DNA of 60,391 nucleotides from Arachnopeziza araneosa (GCA_003988855.1 QYAI01000153.1:1-60391); one strand, 5' to 3'. Counted from the first letter of the stretch, positions 43,607 through 56,351 are shown. The notes: generated from the letters alone by a model not told the origin. Numbers and translations are program-made.

Positions 43607-46600
43607 ATCGAATCCAAGGATAAAGCGTCAACTCGAATCCACGGGACGATAGAGCTTCAAGTAAGGACCTCTCAGAGGAGTTGCACAGACGAATGGATGG
43701 CAATAGGCAAAGCAAATATCATAATAACTGAATCACCTAGCTCCATGGAAGAGAAAGCAGTGGGATATACTTATGGGAAGCAGAGCCATTGGTAAGTGCG
43801 ACCCTTCCAGGGTAGAGGACGATCAGAGGAAAGCTCCTAATATACCTCCCTTGCCTCACTTAAGGACAATATGCAGTAAGGATAGCTGGTCCCTGAGCTC
43901 CAACGATGGTGCCGGGTTGGGGAGTGCACCTTGGCAAGGAGAGGCGGCGAGGGGGCACACATGAACGCTGTGGCGTCTGAGACACGCCGCGAAAGAGAAG
44001 TTTCTGCCCTTGAGGGCCGCCTCTTTGAAGAAGCAATCCGGCAGGTGTGTAAGCTGCGAGGTGCGGTACAAGGACGCCTTGCAGCGTGAAACCGCTTGAT
44101 CCCTTTGCACCCTAGACCAGGTCAGGATGCCAGAAGCTTTGCTCCGACGGTCCCTAGGGTTAGTGGGAACCGTGCCTGCAGCAACGGGCATCCCAGGCGG
44201 CCTCGCTTGCTCTCCTGCATATCTACACTTGGTGGTGATGTGATGGTGGGTGTGCGCACAGAGGCGAGGTGCGAGATGTGCAGATATGCAGATGTGCAGA
44301 TGTGCAAACGTGCAAACTTGGTCCCGTTCCCGTCATCAAGGGCAGACTGCTGCATCGGCTAATGAAGCCCACAGAGATGCGTCGCAGAGAGAGGACGTGG
44401 AGGCGGGAGCAGATGTGCGATGTTGAGGGTGGAATAATCATATCGAAGGGATGGAGTGGAGTGGAGTGAGGATTTAGGGTTGGACGAAAAGGGGAAGAAG
44501 GGTCGAGTGCTGCAGTGGTGGGGCAGGCACCAACCACCACCACCACCACCACCACCACCACCACCACTAACCCCGAACCTCCGAATGGCCTCCTCTCCTG
44601 CTCAACTCGGCCGCCGACATGTACAGAGGTACCTCGATACCACCCCGAGCTACGACTTTGGACGTCCTATCTACAAACCACACGCCTGCTTCGACTCACC
44701 GACTCACCGAACTCACCGTATCAACACCAGAGTGTGTGACTGACCTCGCTCGCATCAAATACATCGGATCGTGATCAGCTTGGATGATTCGACATCGACC
44801 GAAACCTTTCGCATCAACGTTATGTCGATCGAGCATCAATTCTCGCTGTCTGTGACTGCAGTCGCAGTCGCTCGGTGCTTTTCCGCCCCTCTCGATTACT
44901 GCCTTGTTGCTTCTTTCTCATCAACATGATGCCATCGCCACTTTCTTTTCCACTCAATCACCAACCGATGGCCGAGTCACGTCTACACTTTTCGCCTCTT
45001 TCATGCTCCCAATTGATTTCGAGTCTATGGCATAACGGTGGCGAGATCCAATGTACGAGCAAGTCGTCGTAGACTTTATTAGCGACAGCTGTCGTTGTTT
45101 CACCTCGGGGAATTTTTCTCGTGGTCTCCCAATGACCCACCCGAATCCAATATACCCCAACCGATTCTATTTTATCTTGGTACCCGGAATTTCTCCAGAT
45201 CTCCTACAACTTCGCAAGCCATACAACATCGTGACCCATTCTCTTACATCCCACCGTTCGTCCTTCCCATTAACATGATATCTTGGAACCTCCACCACCT
45301 CAACAAAGAGTCGAAACACCCGGAGCGTGGTTGAGGCGCTGGACTTGGAGATTCTGGAAGCGGGGTTGAGCCATCTTGATGCCTGTGCAGTCTCGAACAC
45401 CCCGTGGTGGATAAAAATGGACCTGGGCTAGAGGCGACCATGGGCCACTGAATACACTGTGTCAGTGGGGAGAACTCTCCACTCCGCCGCTCATTTGAAA
45501 ACACAAAACCAACCGACCCAGCCGGTGAAAAAGAAGATTCGTATTGATCCTTCGTTCGATCGTTGAAGCAAACACAGCTCTTCAGCAGCAATGCTTAATT
45601 CTATCTTCGTCTCTCGGCGCTCCTTCCCAGCCACTCACCGTTCCGTTAGCCAGCTCCCTTGTCGTTCATCCGGCTGGCCTTCCTGAAGATCCTGTCTGGC
45701 ACAGTGACAAGACTGGGATACCGATGTGCTCGGGGCCTCGGATCACGACATGGGCATCTAGGGAACAGAGAAACAATAGCTAAACGAAACAAGAACAAGT
45801 CCTGAGATCTGTATCAGAATTTGAGACATACAACTGCATTTTCCCATCACCGCGAATGATATACTCTGGATCTTCCGCTGTCAGCTTCATGTCGCTGTGA
45901 CTCCGCTTGGAGAAGTCATTGTTTTTGCTTTCCCAAGACTCTCCCAACTTGAGCCTCGAGATCTTTTCTGGAGACAGTTTACCTCCTCGGTAAGGAATGA
46001 ACCACCCCGCTATGTCCACAATGCCAAGCTTCCATCACGTAAAAGGTAGAGGCTTGTTATTACTTCTTATCGAAAATGTACTGGCTGCATCGTTGACTAC
46101 AATCAAGCATATTCCTAAGCTGTCGAGCATGCTCCTAATTTCCTCGGTGCGGTTGTCGGAACGTTCTGATAACTGATAGAGGGGCATATCTGTAATTTCC
46201 CTCATCTCGAGCTTGATTGGAATTTCCCCTCACCATCATTGGGAACGGACTTCTTCAGCATGGGCTTATTTATCCATTATGGATTTACTGGTAACCGTCT
46301 TTGCTCTGCAGAAAAGACCGAGCGATCCCGCCGGCTCTCGTACTCAACTAAAAAGTGAAGAAAAGCAATTGGCAACGTAGAGACCAAAATAAACAACAAA
46401 CAAAAGAAAACAATTACCAGATGAACATGAAATGAACCCAGATCCTTCGGAAATTTTGCTGGTTTGGTGAGCTGAGCTACTGACGATCGGGTCCATTGAA
46501 ATTGTCCCCTGCTTTCCCGCGCACAGCTCCCCTCCGTGCCGGCTCGAGCGCCAACCAACAAGACTTGGGGCTCAAAACGCACACCAAAATGAGAGTATAG

Positions 46601-49513
46601 ATGAGTACCGTATGCACTACTACCCACTCTGCTTCTCGGAGGGCCGGCTGAGTGAATTGGTTGCAAAGAAACCGACGAAATCGGGCAATTCAACTACTCG
46701 CTCAACACCATCTTCTTTGATGTATCTGATCGCGACCTGCACGCTTGGTATTCACAAAGCTACCTCATTTACCTAATGCGTTTAAATCTACCTCATACCT
46801 TCTAATTCATTGAACTCTGCAATCCTCCTGCGGAATTTCAAATGGAAGCCGATTTTACGCTTTCCATTCGTTCTCGAAACCATGGCTGACTTGGAATCCC
46901 GACAAACAGGTTAATAGGGGCATTGATATTCTCCGTTTGGGTGGTCCTCCTTTCATAATTATGCCGAACGCGAACCCTCTGAAGCGAATCAAACAATCTC
47001 CAATTGACAGTACCCAGGTTGCCTTCCTTTCGGAGAAGGTAGGATCATTCGGTGCATCACAATCAGCACGCCTCAAGGTAATTTTGATCTCATGGCGGAT
47101 AGCAATCTGATAACAATGCGCGCAATCCCTCTGTAGTAAAGATGCATTGGGCTGAGACGTATGCACCTGTACAGGCACATGTACAGGCGCATGTACAAGA
47201 TCATGTGCATCCAGCGTTGTTGCATCCCTAGGTAGAAGGGATCATAAATAGACATCGGCACTGTGGCCACACGCTGTTCGAAGCTCAGTGCAACGTTCTG
47301 TCCGGTGGGCGCTCGAACCATATATCATGGCTCCTAAGACGACGGAAATTACAATCAACCCTTGCATCTGGACTGGGCTCTCTCATATCGATAGGTTGAA
47401 ACAGGCCTCCAACGTGGATTGGCACAGGGTGACCCTAAGCCGCACATTTTGGCCTTGGCGGCCCACAGAAGTAGCCGTTGACAGAAAACGTGGTTACAAA
47501 ACAACTAGTTACCCTTGGTCTTGTTAGGGTTGGATTTTCCCTCGACGGCTTAGCAAGAAACTAGACACACTTGAGGGTGTGATGAGATGTGACGACGGTG
47601 AAGCCAAGGGCTGGAAAATATGCAAGAAATAGCATAAAAGGTACCGAGGTACATCCATATTAAGTGTGATAAGAGGCAGGAACAAGAGCGAGTCTCAACA
47701 TGCGGGGGACGGGCCGGGTGAGATACAGATTGAGTTCGGGGGGTGTGAGTGGCTGATTTCGTTTCTGTGACAGGTGTGAAACCAATCGAATCTTGGAGCT
47801 GGATGACCGCGGACAGAGGCACGTCGAGTCCCGAGTACGCGGCTGGTGAGGGCTGGAAGAGGCAGGTACCACCGACGAGGCGGGGTCGCTTCGCTTCCTT
47901 CGAGTCCTGTATTCTCCGGGTTTGCGCGCTCGCTTTGGGTGCACCCGCCGCCATGAATACGACGGTGATATGGGAAGACGTGGAGGAGAAACCAAAGCTC
48001 TGATCTCCGGTTCCTGTCCTGCGTGGAGATCCGCTTCCCCTTCGGGTTCATGTCAAACAAAACACGTCGGTTTCCTCGGGCCTATTCCTTTGCGCCGCAC
48101 ATATTACTTATCGTATCTATCGCATCGCATCGTCAAGACCAGGAAAGGCCGGGACCGATGAATCACGGCTCTTGAGACAAGTGCCGACAATCGTGATCGA
48201 CTCGGCTCCTTCCCTTCATGACTTTTGATCTGGGATGCCTCAAGCTCAACTGCTCTAGACTAGACGATCATGGGAGCGAGAGGGCAGTCGGAGACTAGTT
48301 TCGAGCCTTCGCACTAACGTCAGTCAGCCAGATTGATGATCCATCTCCAAGAATGAAGATGGAAAGTCAGGAATTGGTAAAGACGGAGTGTAGCAGTAAA
48401 AGTCTCATCGCCCGAACACGCCAAAGACAGCTTGAGATAAAAATGTTGATGACATTGAGATCAGCCTCCGCTCTCCGGATTGGTTTCGGATGATGTCTAT
48501 AAACAAGATTGATCATCTCAGCTCCCAAAATTCAAATCAACAGAATGGAATTAAAACCAAGAGGCGGGATTTTCCACTCTCTTCGTGTTCCATGAGCTCA
48601 AGATAGCACCACGAAGTCATCATGCGGATGTTTCAAACCCTCTCGAAACAATATTGGTCAGCCTGCCCCCGAACCTCGAAGGAACACTTGCTGGGCCGTA
48701 CCGATCGTAGTCAGAAGAAACGTCAGGGAGAGGTAAGAACCTTGTGTTGGTGCTTCACAATGAGGATTTAGTCATTGATATTTCAGCAGCTGCCTAAACA
48801 ATCCTCATCACCAGTTCTTCCGTCTCCTTTTTTTGGTATCAATCCCATCGTCTCGAGCATCAAACTTTTCAATTGCAGACGTACCCACTGCCTTGCAGGA
48901 ACCACGTCTCACAATCTTGGCGGGATGCGATTCCTTCTTGAACTGAAGGTCTGCGCCAACCCGTCATGTTCTGTTTCGGGTCGGGTTGTGAGCGCGGCGG
49001 ATTGGAGGAGGAAAGGTGTTCGCTAGGTCCCGGGCATGCAAGCAGCAAACTCTTCGGGATCGCTGTAGTTGTGAGACGGCTCTCAGGGGGCACATGGCTT
49101 GTGGGGGTTGACGTGTTTAAAAGGAGAAGGTGGCCAGAGGGAGGTGCAGCTGAAACGAAACAAATATAGAAGCACAGAAGATGGCACGTGACTGAGCGCT
49201 GAGTGCTCGAAGCCGAATAGATTCATCTTGATGTTCGAATTCATGTACATACAATGAATTGGTTCCTTTGTATTGGAGAAGTCTGTTCCCTTGAATGAAG
49301 AACATATTCAACCCACGTGATGCACATCCGAGATCGGTGCTAAGCGGATTGGGAAGTTAACATCAGCGACGACATGGACTTGCACTGCGCGGCTGGCATC
49401 GGGCTTCCTTTTCTTCAACTCCGTACACTGTCGATATCAAGTCCGCGTTTTAGCGTGGTTGTCTAGAATAAAACGTCCAGACGGCCAGACAAGAGTCTTT
49501 CGACCGCGAACAC
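43607..49513. other. About 5.9 kb with no convincing gene
   Basis: Frames up to 138 codons occur on both strands (for example minus 46277-46693, with a hydrophobic VIVFFCLLFILVSTLPIAFL segment). None has domain similarity I recognise, a good splice structure or coding-like composition. The stretch holds an (acc)n microsatellite at 44533-44567 and short degenerate repeats (gcagatgtgcaaacgtgcaa-like, near 44280-44320; catgtacaggc-like, near 47170-47215). It is the longest apparently gene-free interval in the window. It may contain an RNA gene, species-specific genes or decayed transposon sequence that I cannot identify. Confidence 0.35.
44533..44567. repeat. (ACC)n microsatellite
   Basis: About 35 bp of uninterrupted acc triplets in non-coding DNA. 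Confidence 0.95.
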
Positions 49514-51697
49514 ATGAACCCGCTGTCCCTGTTGGCAAAGACAGCAATCTCCACAGCAGCTCGTCGTACCAATTTCAGTTCGACCGTGCGGGCCATGACG
49601 TCTGCGACGACTATCATCATGCCACGTGATCCAAATACCCTCTCCAACTACAACAATTGGAAGACAAAGCATACCATTGCCACGCTAGCCATTGATTTCA
49701 AGAATCAAAAGCTTACCGGAAACGTAGAATTACAACTCGAGTCTCTCACGTCGAAGGAATCCGAGGAGATCATTCTTGATACCAGCTTCCTAGATGTCAA
49801 AAGTATCAATGTCAATGGCTCAAAGGCAACAGACTGGGAGATCAAGGATCGTGTTGAACCCTTTGGAAGCCCACTCTTCATCAAGCTGCCTGGAGGTGCA
49901 CCCAAAAGTGCCATCGTTGCTGTCACGATTGAACTCTCAACCACCGATAAATGCACCGCACTTCAATGGATGACTCCAGCCCAGACATCCAACAAGAAGT
50001 ACCCATACATGTTCTCTCAATGTCAAGCTATCCATAACAGATCAATCTTCCCCTGTCAAGACACACCAGACGTCAAGAGTACCTATGACTTTCGCATTCG
50101 ATCCCCACTTCCAGTTATAGCAAGTGGTCTCTCAACCGGAGCGTCAGCATTTGAGCATGGCAAGGATGGAGAGTCTGGAACATTGCTCTACTCTTTTCAT
50201 CAAGAGATTCCCATGCCAGCTTATCTTTTTGCTCTAGCATCGGGTGATATTGCCACTGCGTCCATCGGACCCCGCTCTCTAGTCTCAACAGGGCCAGAGG
50301 AGTTATCTGATGCCAAATGGGAGCTGGAGGCAGATACCGAAAAGTTCATTGAGGTTGCTGAGAAGATCGTGTTTCCATATGCTTGGACTCAATACAATGT
50401 GCTGGTGTTACCGCCCAGCTTTCCGTATGGAGGAATGGAGAATCCAGTCTTTACCTTTGCTACTCCAACCATCATCAGTGGTGATAGGGAGAATGTGGAT
50501 GTCATTGCTCATGAATTAAGCCATAGTTGGAGCGGAAATTTGGTGTCGAATGCTAGCTGGGAACATTTGTGAGTATATTTAAAGCTCTCTCTCGCAGTAC
50601 CACATCTTCCCTACATTTATTCAGAACTATGTTCCATATTTGTACCCAATTTTCGAGTTCAAAGTTCTGACTTGGAGATAGTTGGTTGAATGAAGGATGG
50701 ACAACATATTTGGAACGCCGACTCCAAGCTGCTGTGCACGGCGAACCTCATCGTGATTTCTCCGCAATTATCGGATGGAAGGCCTTGGGTTTGTTTACCT
50801 GCTTGATGCACAATTACTACTAATCATTCTCAGAGGACTCTGTTAAATTCTTCGGCGCCGATAGTGAGTTTACGAAGCTGGTGATTGATCTCAAAGGCAA
50901 AGATCCCGATGACGCTTTCAGTAGTGTGCCGTACGAGAAGGTGAACAAGCCCACCATGTAACCGCCTTGACTTACTTGAATAGGGCTTCCACTTTCTCTA
51001 CTATATTGAAAAGTTAATTGGCCAACCAACTTTCGACAAGTTCATACCTCACTACTTCAAGACTTGGTCACGCAAATCCCTTGATTCGTACGAATTCAAA
51101 GCCACTCTCCTAGATTTCTTCCAAGATGACAAGGAGGCTTCCAAGACTCTTGGGTCGATTGACTGGGATACTTGGTTCTATAAGCCTGGTTTACCACCTA
51201 AGCCAAAATTCGATACCAGCATGGTTGATAAATGCTATGCTCTTGCAGATAAGTGGGAATCCAAAGTGAGTATTATCGTTTATTCTTACCCCAGACTAAC
51301 ATCAAGACAGACTTTCTCACCATCCTCATCCGACATCGATGGCTGGACTGCCAATCAAATTGTAGTTTTCCTCGAGAAAGTCCAACTCTTCGCCGAACCG
51401 CTTACGGCAGCACAGTCCAAAGCCATGGGTACAGCCTATAAACTTGCCGAATCCCGCAATGTAGAGCTCAGTTCCCGTTATTTCGGCGTTGGACTTGTGG
51501 CCAAAGATGAGAGCGTGTACCAGCCAACTGCAACTCTGCTTGGTAAAGTCGGGAGAATGAAATTTGTTAGACCTTTGTTCAGGAAGTTGAACAGGGTTGA
51601 TCGAAAGTTAGCAGTAGAAACTTTTGAGAAGAATAAGGATTTCTATCATCCAATTTGCCGCGCTCAGGTTGAAAGGGATTTGAAGGAGGATTCTTGA
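49514..51697 (+). CDS. Leukotriene A-4 hydrolase/aminopeptidase (M1 zinc metallopeptidase)
   Basis: Exons 49514-50568, 50682-50788, 50834-50940, 50984-51265 and 51311-51697 give 645 residues. The M1 hallmarks are all present: exopeptidase loop PYGGMENP (GGMEN about 306-310), zinc motif HELSHSWSGN (His333, His337), and the third ligand in WLNEGWTTY (Glu356), which spans the first splice junction. PYEKGFHFLYYIE carries the conserved catalytic-tyrosine region. The C-terminal helical domain (VVFLEKVQLFAEPL, RVDRKLAVETFEKNKDFYHP) is the LTA4H-C domain. The yeast homologue has aminopeptidase and epoxide hydrolase activities. The first 28 or so residues (MNPLSLLAKTAISTAARR) look like a mitochondrial presequence; the later ATGs at 49592 and 49619 would give a cytosolic form. 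All junctions keep frame. Confidence 0.95.
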
Positions 51698-52296
51698 TTG
51701 TGTGTCAGGTATTTGTTGGACTTTATTGATGTAAAGTCTGCCCTCATCAGGGATATGAAGATCGAGTCTCAGAATTCTTTCATCAATCTGACTTCTATCA
51801 ACCTCTGATGTTCTCCAAGTGACAAAATTAGCAATGGTGAAGTCAAGTCCTTGCTGGCTAGATTTCGGAAGGTAAACGTTTGACAAGAGATGAGAAATGC
51901 AAACAGACTTTGAGATTTGATTTAATAATAGACTCGGATCGACATGACATATCCTGACGAAAACCATTACTGCCTTGAGCGAGAAATACCTAGTTAGATA
52001 TACCCTCTCTTATCTCAACCATTTATTATTCTTGTCAAATTGTACACATGAAATGCGGCATCGCTTAAATGGTTTTGCGTTAATAAAGATTTGAGGTGTT
52101 TCCGGGAATAACTAGTAAAGTGATCTGAATTTGATCTGATAATTTCTTGTTTGGTTTATCCAGATGGTGTATGGACATCAAAATCCGACCCAAAATATGG
52201 CATAAGAAATAGGTTAAAGGCAGAAGGATTATTAAAGACGTCGTAGACCAAAAATAGCAGAACCTCCTAAACTCTTCAAAGCTTCACATGAACCGC
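51698..52296. other. Intergenic region
   Basis: 3' flank of the aminopeptidase gene; AT-rich, no supported gene. Confidence 0.4.
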
Positions 52297-52729
52297 CATT
52301 TCTCCTCGAATTTATACCAGCCATCCGAGTTACCCCAGCCCACCAACAAGAACATCCTTCCGCAGCAGCCCGACCCACACAGGCTCTCCCTTGACCAGGT
52401 CAAAAACATAAAAGTCCTGCGTGTCAGGATACAGGAGCTTCTTCAACTGCACGCCCGTGACATTTCCCGCGTGGCCCTCCTCGCGGCGGCGCTCCTCAGA
52501 TGCCTCGGCGGCGAACGCGATGGGCTAGGGCACATTCGCCAGGCCCAGGATGGGACAATTGACGTAGACGGGCGTCGCGAAAGCGCCGTCGCCGTCGCCG
52601 TCGTTGGTGGATTCAATCGTGACGGAGGCGCGGAAGACGATGCAGAGGTGGGTTAGCAGCGCGACGGCATCCGTCGAGCCTTGATCAAACTCGGGATTCG
52701 AAAGATTGTACCATGATTTTTCCAGAGGC
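52297..52729 (-). pseudogene. GC-rich minus-strand relic of an unidentified protein
   Basis: On the minus strand one frame reads EKSWYNLSNPEFDQGSTDAV, then LLTHLCIVFRASVTIESTN, ATPVYVNCPILGLANVP, a TAG (52525-52527), and continues AEASEERRREEGHAGNVTG, VQLKKLLYPDTQDFYVFDLV and KGEPVWVGLLRKDVLV before TAA. Third-position C/G bias is strong and unlike the surrounding AT-rich DNA, which points to real coding origin. Another TAG lies just before EKSW, though it could be a splice acceptor. I do not recognise the family. A single nonsense codon in a long biased frame, without a start, suggests a broken gene. The plus-strand frame over this interval is its shadow. Confidence 0.45.
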
Positions 52730-53241
52730 TACGGATCCCGCCAGTTCGCCATTGCTGGCCGTGTCAATACACCTTGAAAAGCCGCGAAAGGACAGTGAAT
52801 AGTCTGGTAGTACCTACAAGCCACCACCACGCCCGAACAACACTTGCACATCCCATTCCTTTCTGACCTAGCCGACATGCTCAGCCCGCGGCGAGCCAGC
52901 CACACCGATTGTGGTTTTAACGTGGCTGCTCATCTGCAGACCATCTCCCGCATCTGCGGATCGGGAACTTTTGAGGTGGGATTACTGCGCTTCTTGTTGT
53001 TTGAAGAAATTGGGTGCAGAAGAGATTGGATGCACCAGAATGGAACATGTGTAAGATTACGTCACGAAGCTCACGAATTGATCTCAGCACTGGTCCTAGA
53101 CAGTAACCTCTAATAAGGAAAATAATCATCCTATAGACAAACTTGGTTCCGCATGTGTCTCATCGTTCATCTCGTTCGTCTCCTTCTTCAATTTCCTAAA
53201 GCCGCCTACTGGACTCTTCAACACTACTCTACCATCTGACT
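52730..53241. other. Intergenic region
   Basis: No supported gene; 3' flank of the SDR gene and possible decayed 5' part of the relic to the left. Confidence 0.35.
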
Positions 53242-54291
53242 TTAGACCAGCAAGCTACCATTCAACCCGACAATCGATGAGCGAAGAAAGTACGGATCCT
53301 CATCAATCCGCTTCCGCACATCTCCCCTGGCCAACTCCTCCACATCCCAGGCTGCCCACACGAAACGACCATGGAGGAACTCGGCTTCTTTGGAAGTAGC
53401 CCAGACGGCAAAGTTGCCACAGAGCTCATCTAGAAGAGTTGTTAGTCTGCACTGTTACTTCAAGTGATGAATCGAGGAAGGGTTTACCATTGTCAAGGTA
53501 CTCGGGAGGAAAGCCCATCTTCTTCCACGCGTCGTTATACACGAGACCTGGGTGGTAACTGATAACCTGGATCTTCTCGACCGGCGTATTCATCGCGATG
53601 AGTTGGAAGAGAAGCGTGCTTGTCAGTTTAGTGAGGGTGTACGCCGGACGGATTGCCACAGCCGGATGGGCTGTCATATGGGATGCTTGAGTGGAGACAT
53701 TGAGAATGAACTGCGGGTCCGTAGTTAGACATCTTAGCTTCTCAGAGAGGACGTACCTACCTTCTGCTTAACGCCCGGTTGAGAATTTAATTTCTCGGCA
53801 AAATACAACGGAGCTTTGACGTTGACGTCGAATTGAGACCAGATCTCTTCGGTCCCCAGCTCAAGAAGCGGTTTCGGCTCTGAAAACTTGGCAGCATTGG
53901 CGACGAAGACATCAACAATGATGCTTTTCTCAGCAAGGTCTTTCCACAGCGCATCGACTTCGGTTTTATCGCCAGCATCAAGAGAGCGGCTGATGATCTT
54001 AGTCGTTGTTCCGGCGGTCTTGGCTACTTCTTCAAGTCGAGCAGCAGCGGAGTCGAGAATGTCGGCGCGGCGGCCGATGATGATAACCGTGTCAGCGGAG
54101 GCTTGAACAAAGGCTCGAGCTGTGGAGAAACCGACACCAGTTCCACCGCCGGTGATGAGAACGACTCTCCCGGTCTGTTTCAACTCCGGTCTAGTAGGGG
54201 AGACGGCGGGATATGGTGCTCGATGACTTGTCTTAGTGACATCCGTCGAGGTCACGGATTTGATGAGTGCATCTACGTTACTCAAATCCAT
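53242..54291 (-). CDS. Short-chain dehydrogenase/reductase (classical SDR)
   Basis: Exons complement of 53242-53429, 53488-53710 and 53761-54291 give 313 residues. The cofactor motif is TGGGTGVG (residues 47-54) after VVLIT. NAA occurs in VDVFVANAAKF. FDVNVKAPLYFAEK is the usual alpha-E region, and the catalytic pair is in PAYTLTK (Tyr201, Lys205), with Ser from NVSTQAS. YHPGLVYNDAW is the PG-containing block after the active site. The arginine in IIGRRADI suggests NADP preference (inference). The C-terminus (GRFVWAAWDVEEL, SSIVGLNGSLLV) is typical of fungal SDRs near secondary-metabolism regulators. The substrate is unknown. It is transcribed divergently from the Zn2Cys6 regulator at 55128, and the shared upstream region makes it a candidate target. 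Confidence 0.9.
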
Positions 54292-55127
54292 GTCGAAATC
54301 TAAGTGTGGTATAAGTTATGAGTAGTGTAATGTGTAAATGTATTGAGAAGAGTGATATGTGTAGAGCGAACTGAGTAGCCAAATGAACCCTTTGTAAGGG
54401 AAGTGCTCGCCATTCTTATAGCTTGCGATATCTACTCAGCCCGAAGTTCGTGACCAAAATGGGAAGAGATGTTTCCCGTGCGGCAAAATGAACATCCCGT
54501 CGTTTAGGTCGATTGGAAGAATCAATGTAATAATTGTATATATTCCGCAGTGACAGCGGGAAAAATCCGAAAGTGGTAAGCTCCCGCACAGCAGACGTTT
54601 CTGAGCAAGAGGTAAGAAATCGCCGATTACTCTGGATTGTATACGACCTATTCAGGCGAAAAACATGATACACAATTGAATTTGCAAAGTCATCTTTTAA
54701 ATTAAGATTCTAAGGGTCTGTCTCTTTAGATCGCTTGAGTTTCGTTGTTGAAGTGGACAATCGAGTTGATTAGCACAAGCCAAGATCAGTTTATTCCCTG
54801 TGCACGTGAGCCATTTGTTCACATTCGTCCTGCAGATTTGTCGGACTTCAATGCGTTGACTATTAGCAGTGTACAGCTTATGAAATTTCTCCGCTGCATC
54901 CAATTCCCTACGTGAAGTCCAGACGACCCGACCTGTAGAGAAGGAGATCTCGTTTAGGAGACGCTGTAGATTCCGGTCGGGGAGAAGTCCCACTGCTGAC
55001 TGCATCATCCCGCAAGGAGTCCGCCTGCCCGCTGAAATCCCGCCGAAACCACCTAAATTAGGATGCATTTTAACGTCGCGCATCGTTACCTCTACTCAGA
55101 TAATTGGAAAATAGCCATTTATAAGTC
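54292..55127. promoter_or_regulatory. Divergent region between SDR and Zn2Cys6 genes
   Basis: About 840 bp. A minus-strand frame at 54697-55083 (128 codons, LQRLLNEISFSTGRVVWTSR) has no recognised domain and could be a small gene or chance. CGG-type half sites for Zn2Cys6 proteins would be expected here; I did not identify a convincing pair. Confidence 0.35.
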
Positions 55128-56351
55128 ATGACTACGGATACGCACAGAAGATCATGCAACGCTTGCGCAACTGCAAAACGGCGGTGCGGGAAACAGACGC
55201 CACATTGCCTGAGGTGCAAAAGCAGAGGGATTGATTGCAGATATCCACCACCAAAGCCACCTTCATTTGTTCTACTGGATGGAGAAGATGCCTTCCAGAC
55301 CCAGCAGCTTGTCTCACCGCCCAATGACTTGCAGGTATCTACATGCTCCTCCAGCATCCAGAGCAGGGAATCTGACCAGACCGGGTTGTCTCTGGCTCTG
55401 GACCTTCCAGGGCTATCAACAGACAACATTAGCAGCCAGCAGCTGGCTTCCAGCTGGTTTGACTCCCAAGATACATGGAAGATCTACAGTTTTCCAGAAA
55501 CACAGAGGAATTCATTCACTAGAAAGGATTTAGAACGACAAGTCATGACGCTTCATACTTGGCTGGCCCAATGGATTGAGAAAGGTGGCAATCCATTCAT
55601 CCATCCTCGGATGTATCGAACTCGCTTTCCAACGTCGATTCAGGATGCGTATACGACTTTTTCGTGCTATGCTCACAAGACCAAAGAAAATGAGCATATC
55701 ATCTATCAAATAATTGAAGACCGAGCCAAGACTCTCGTGCAGAAAGATGAGAGCTTGATTACTTTTGATTCTCTAGAACATCTTGCTCGAGTCCAAGCCC
55801 TGATGATTTACCAAATGATATCTCTTTACGACGGCAATATTCGACTCCGCCACCTAGGCGAAAGCCACATCTCCGTTTTAAACGATTGGATGCATCAAAT
55901 GGTCAGGCACGCAAGCCAGGCCGTCTGTTTAGGCGGCTCGCTCATCTCCGCCGCCCACGAGCAGATGCATTTCGCTTTCAGCATGTCCGAGCCAGCCCAG
56001 AACGAAAATCTCCTCTGGCACTCCTGGATCGTGGCTGAGAGTATCCGTCGAACGTGGCTCCTCTCGTCCGGTATCCAAGCCATCTATCTCGCGATTCAGC
56101 AAGATCAGAGCGTCCCCTGTATGGGCGGTATGATGTTTACGACTCGGAAAGGGGTCTGGGAGGCTCAGTCGGCTCCTGCTTGGGAGAAGATGTGTCTGGA
56201 GGTGAATATCGGATTGATAAAGATGGTTGATGCCGAACGATTATTCGCGTCGGTTGCTCCTGAAGATGTCAATGACTTTTCAAAATTGCTCCTCGAGATT
56301 ACTTTTGGGTTAGATAAGATGGAGCGGTGGGGTATTGAACTAGATAACTGA
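55128..56351 (+). CDS. Zn2Cys6 (fungal binuclear cluster) transcription factor
   Basis: An intronless frame of 407 residues. The DNA-binding domain lies at the N-terminus: Cys10, Cys13, Cys20, Cys27, Cys30 and Cys37 (CNACATAKRRCG, HCLRCKSRGIDC), spacing C-x2-C-x6-C-x6-C-x2-C-x6-C. Residues 41-120 are Ser/Gln-rich linker. The remainder is a helical region (LARVQALMIYQMISLYDGN, LWHSWIVAESIRRTWLLSSG) resembling the shortened middle-homology region of pathway-specific regulators of the AflR-like small type. It most likely acts as a nuclear activator of a nearby gene, the obvious candidate being the divergent SDR. The start is supported because the zinc cluster begins within ten residues of the ATG. 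The gene looks intact. Confidence 0.92.
   Translation: MTTDTHRRSCNACATAKRRCGKQTPHCLRCKSRGIDCRYPPPKPPSFVLLDGEDAFQTQQLVSPPNDLQVSTCSSSIQSRESDQTGLSLALDLPGLSTDNISSQQLASSWFDSQDTWKIYSFPETQRNSFTRKDLERQVMTLHTWLAQWIEKGGNPFIHPRMYRTRFPTSIQDAYTTFSCYAHKTKENEHIIYQIIEDRAKTLVQKDESLITFDSLEHLARVQALMIYQMISLYDGNIRLRHLGESHISVLNDWMHQMVRHASQAVCLGGSLISAAHEQMHFAFSMSEPAQNENLLWHSWIVAESIRRTWLLSSGIQAIYLAIQQDQSVPCMGGMMFTTRKGVWEAQSAPAWEKMCLEVNIGLIKMVDAERLFASVAPEDVNDFSKLLLEITFGLDKMERWGIELDN

Noticed and set aside
46277..46693. 138-codon minus-strand ORF with a hydrophobic helix
   Set aside because: Single helix by chance is common; no start context, homologous motif or intron structure to support it.
52288..52656. 122-codon plus-strand ORF rich in Arg/Ala/Gly
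   Set aside because: It is the antisense shadow of the GC-biased minus-strand relic.
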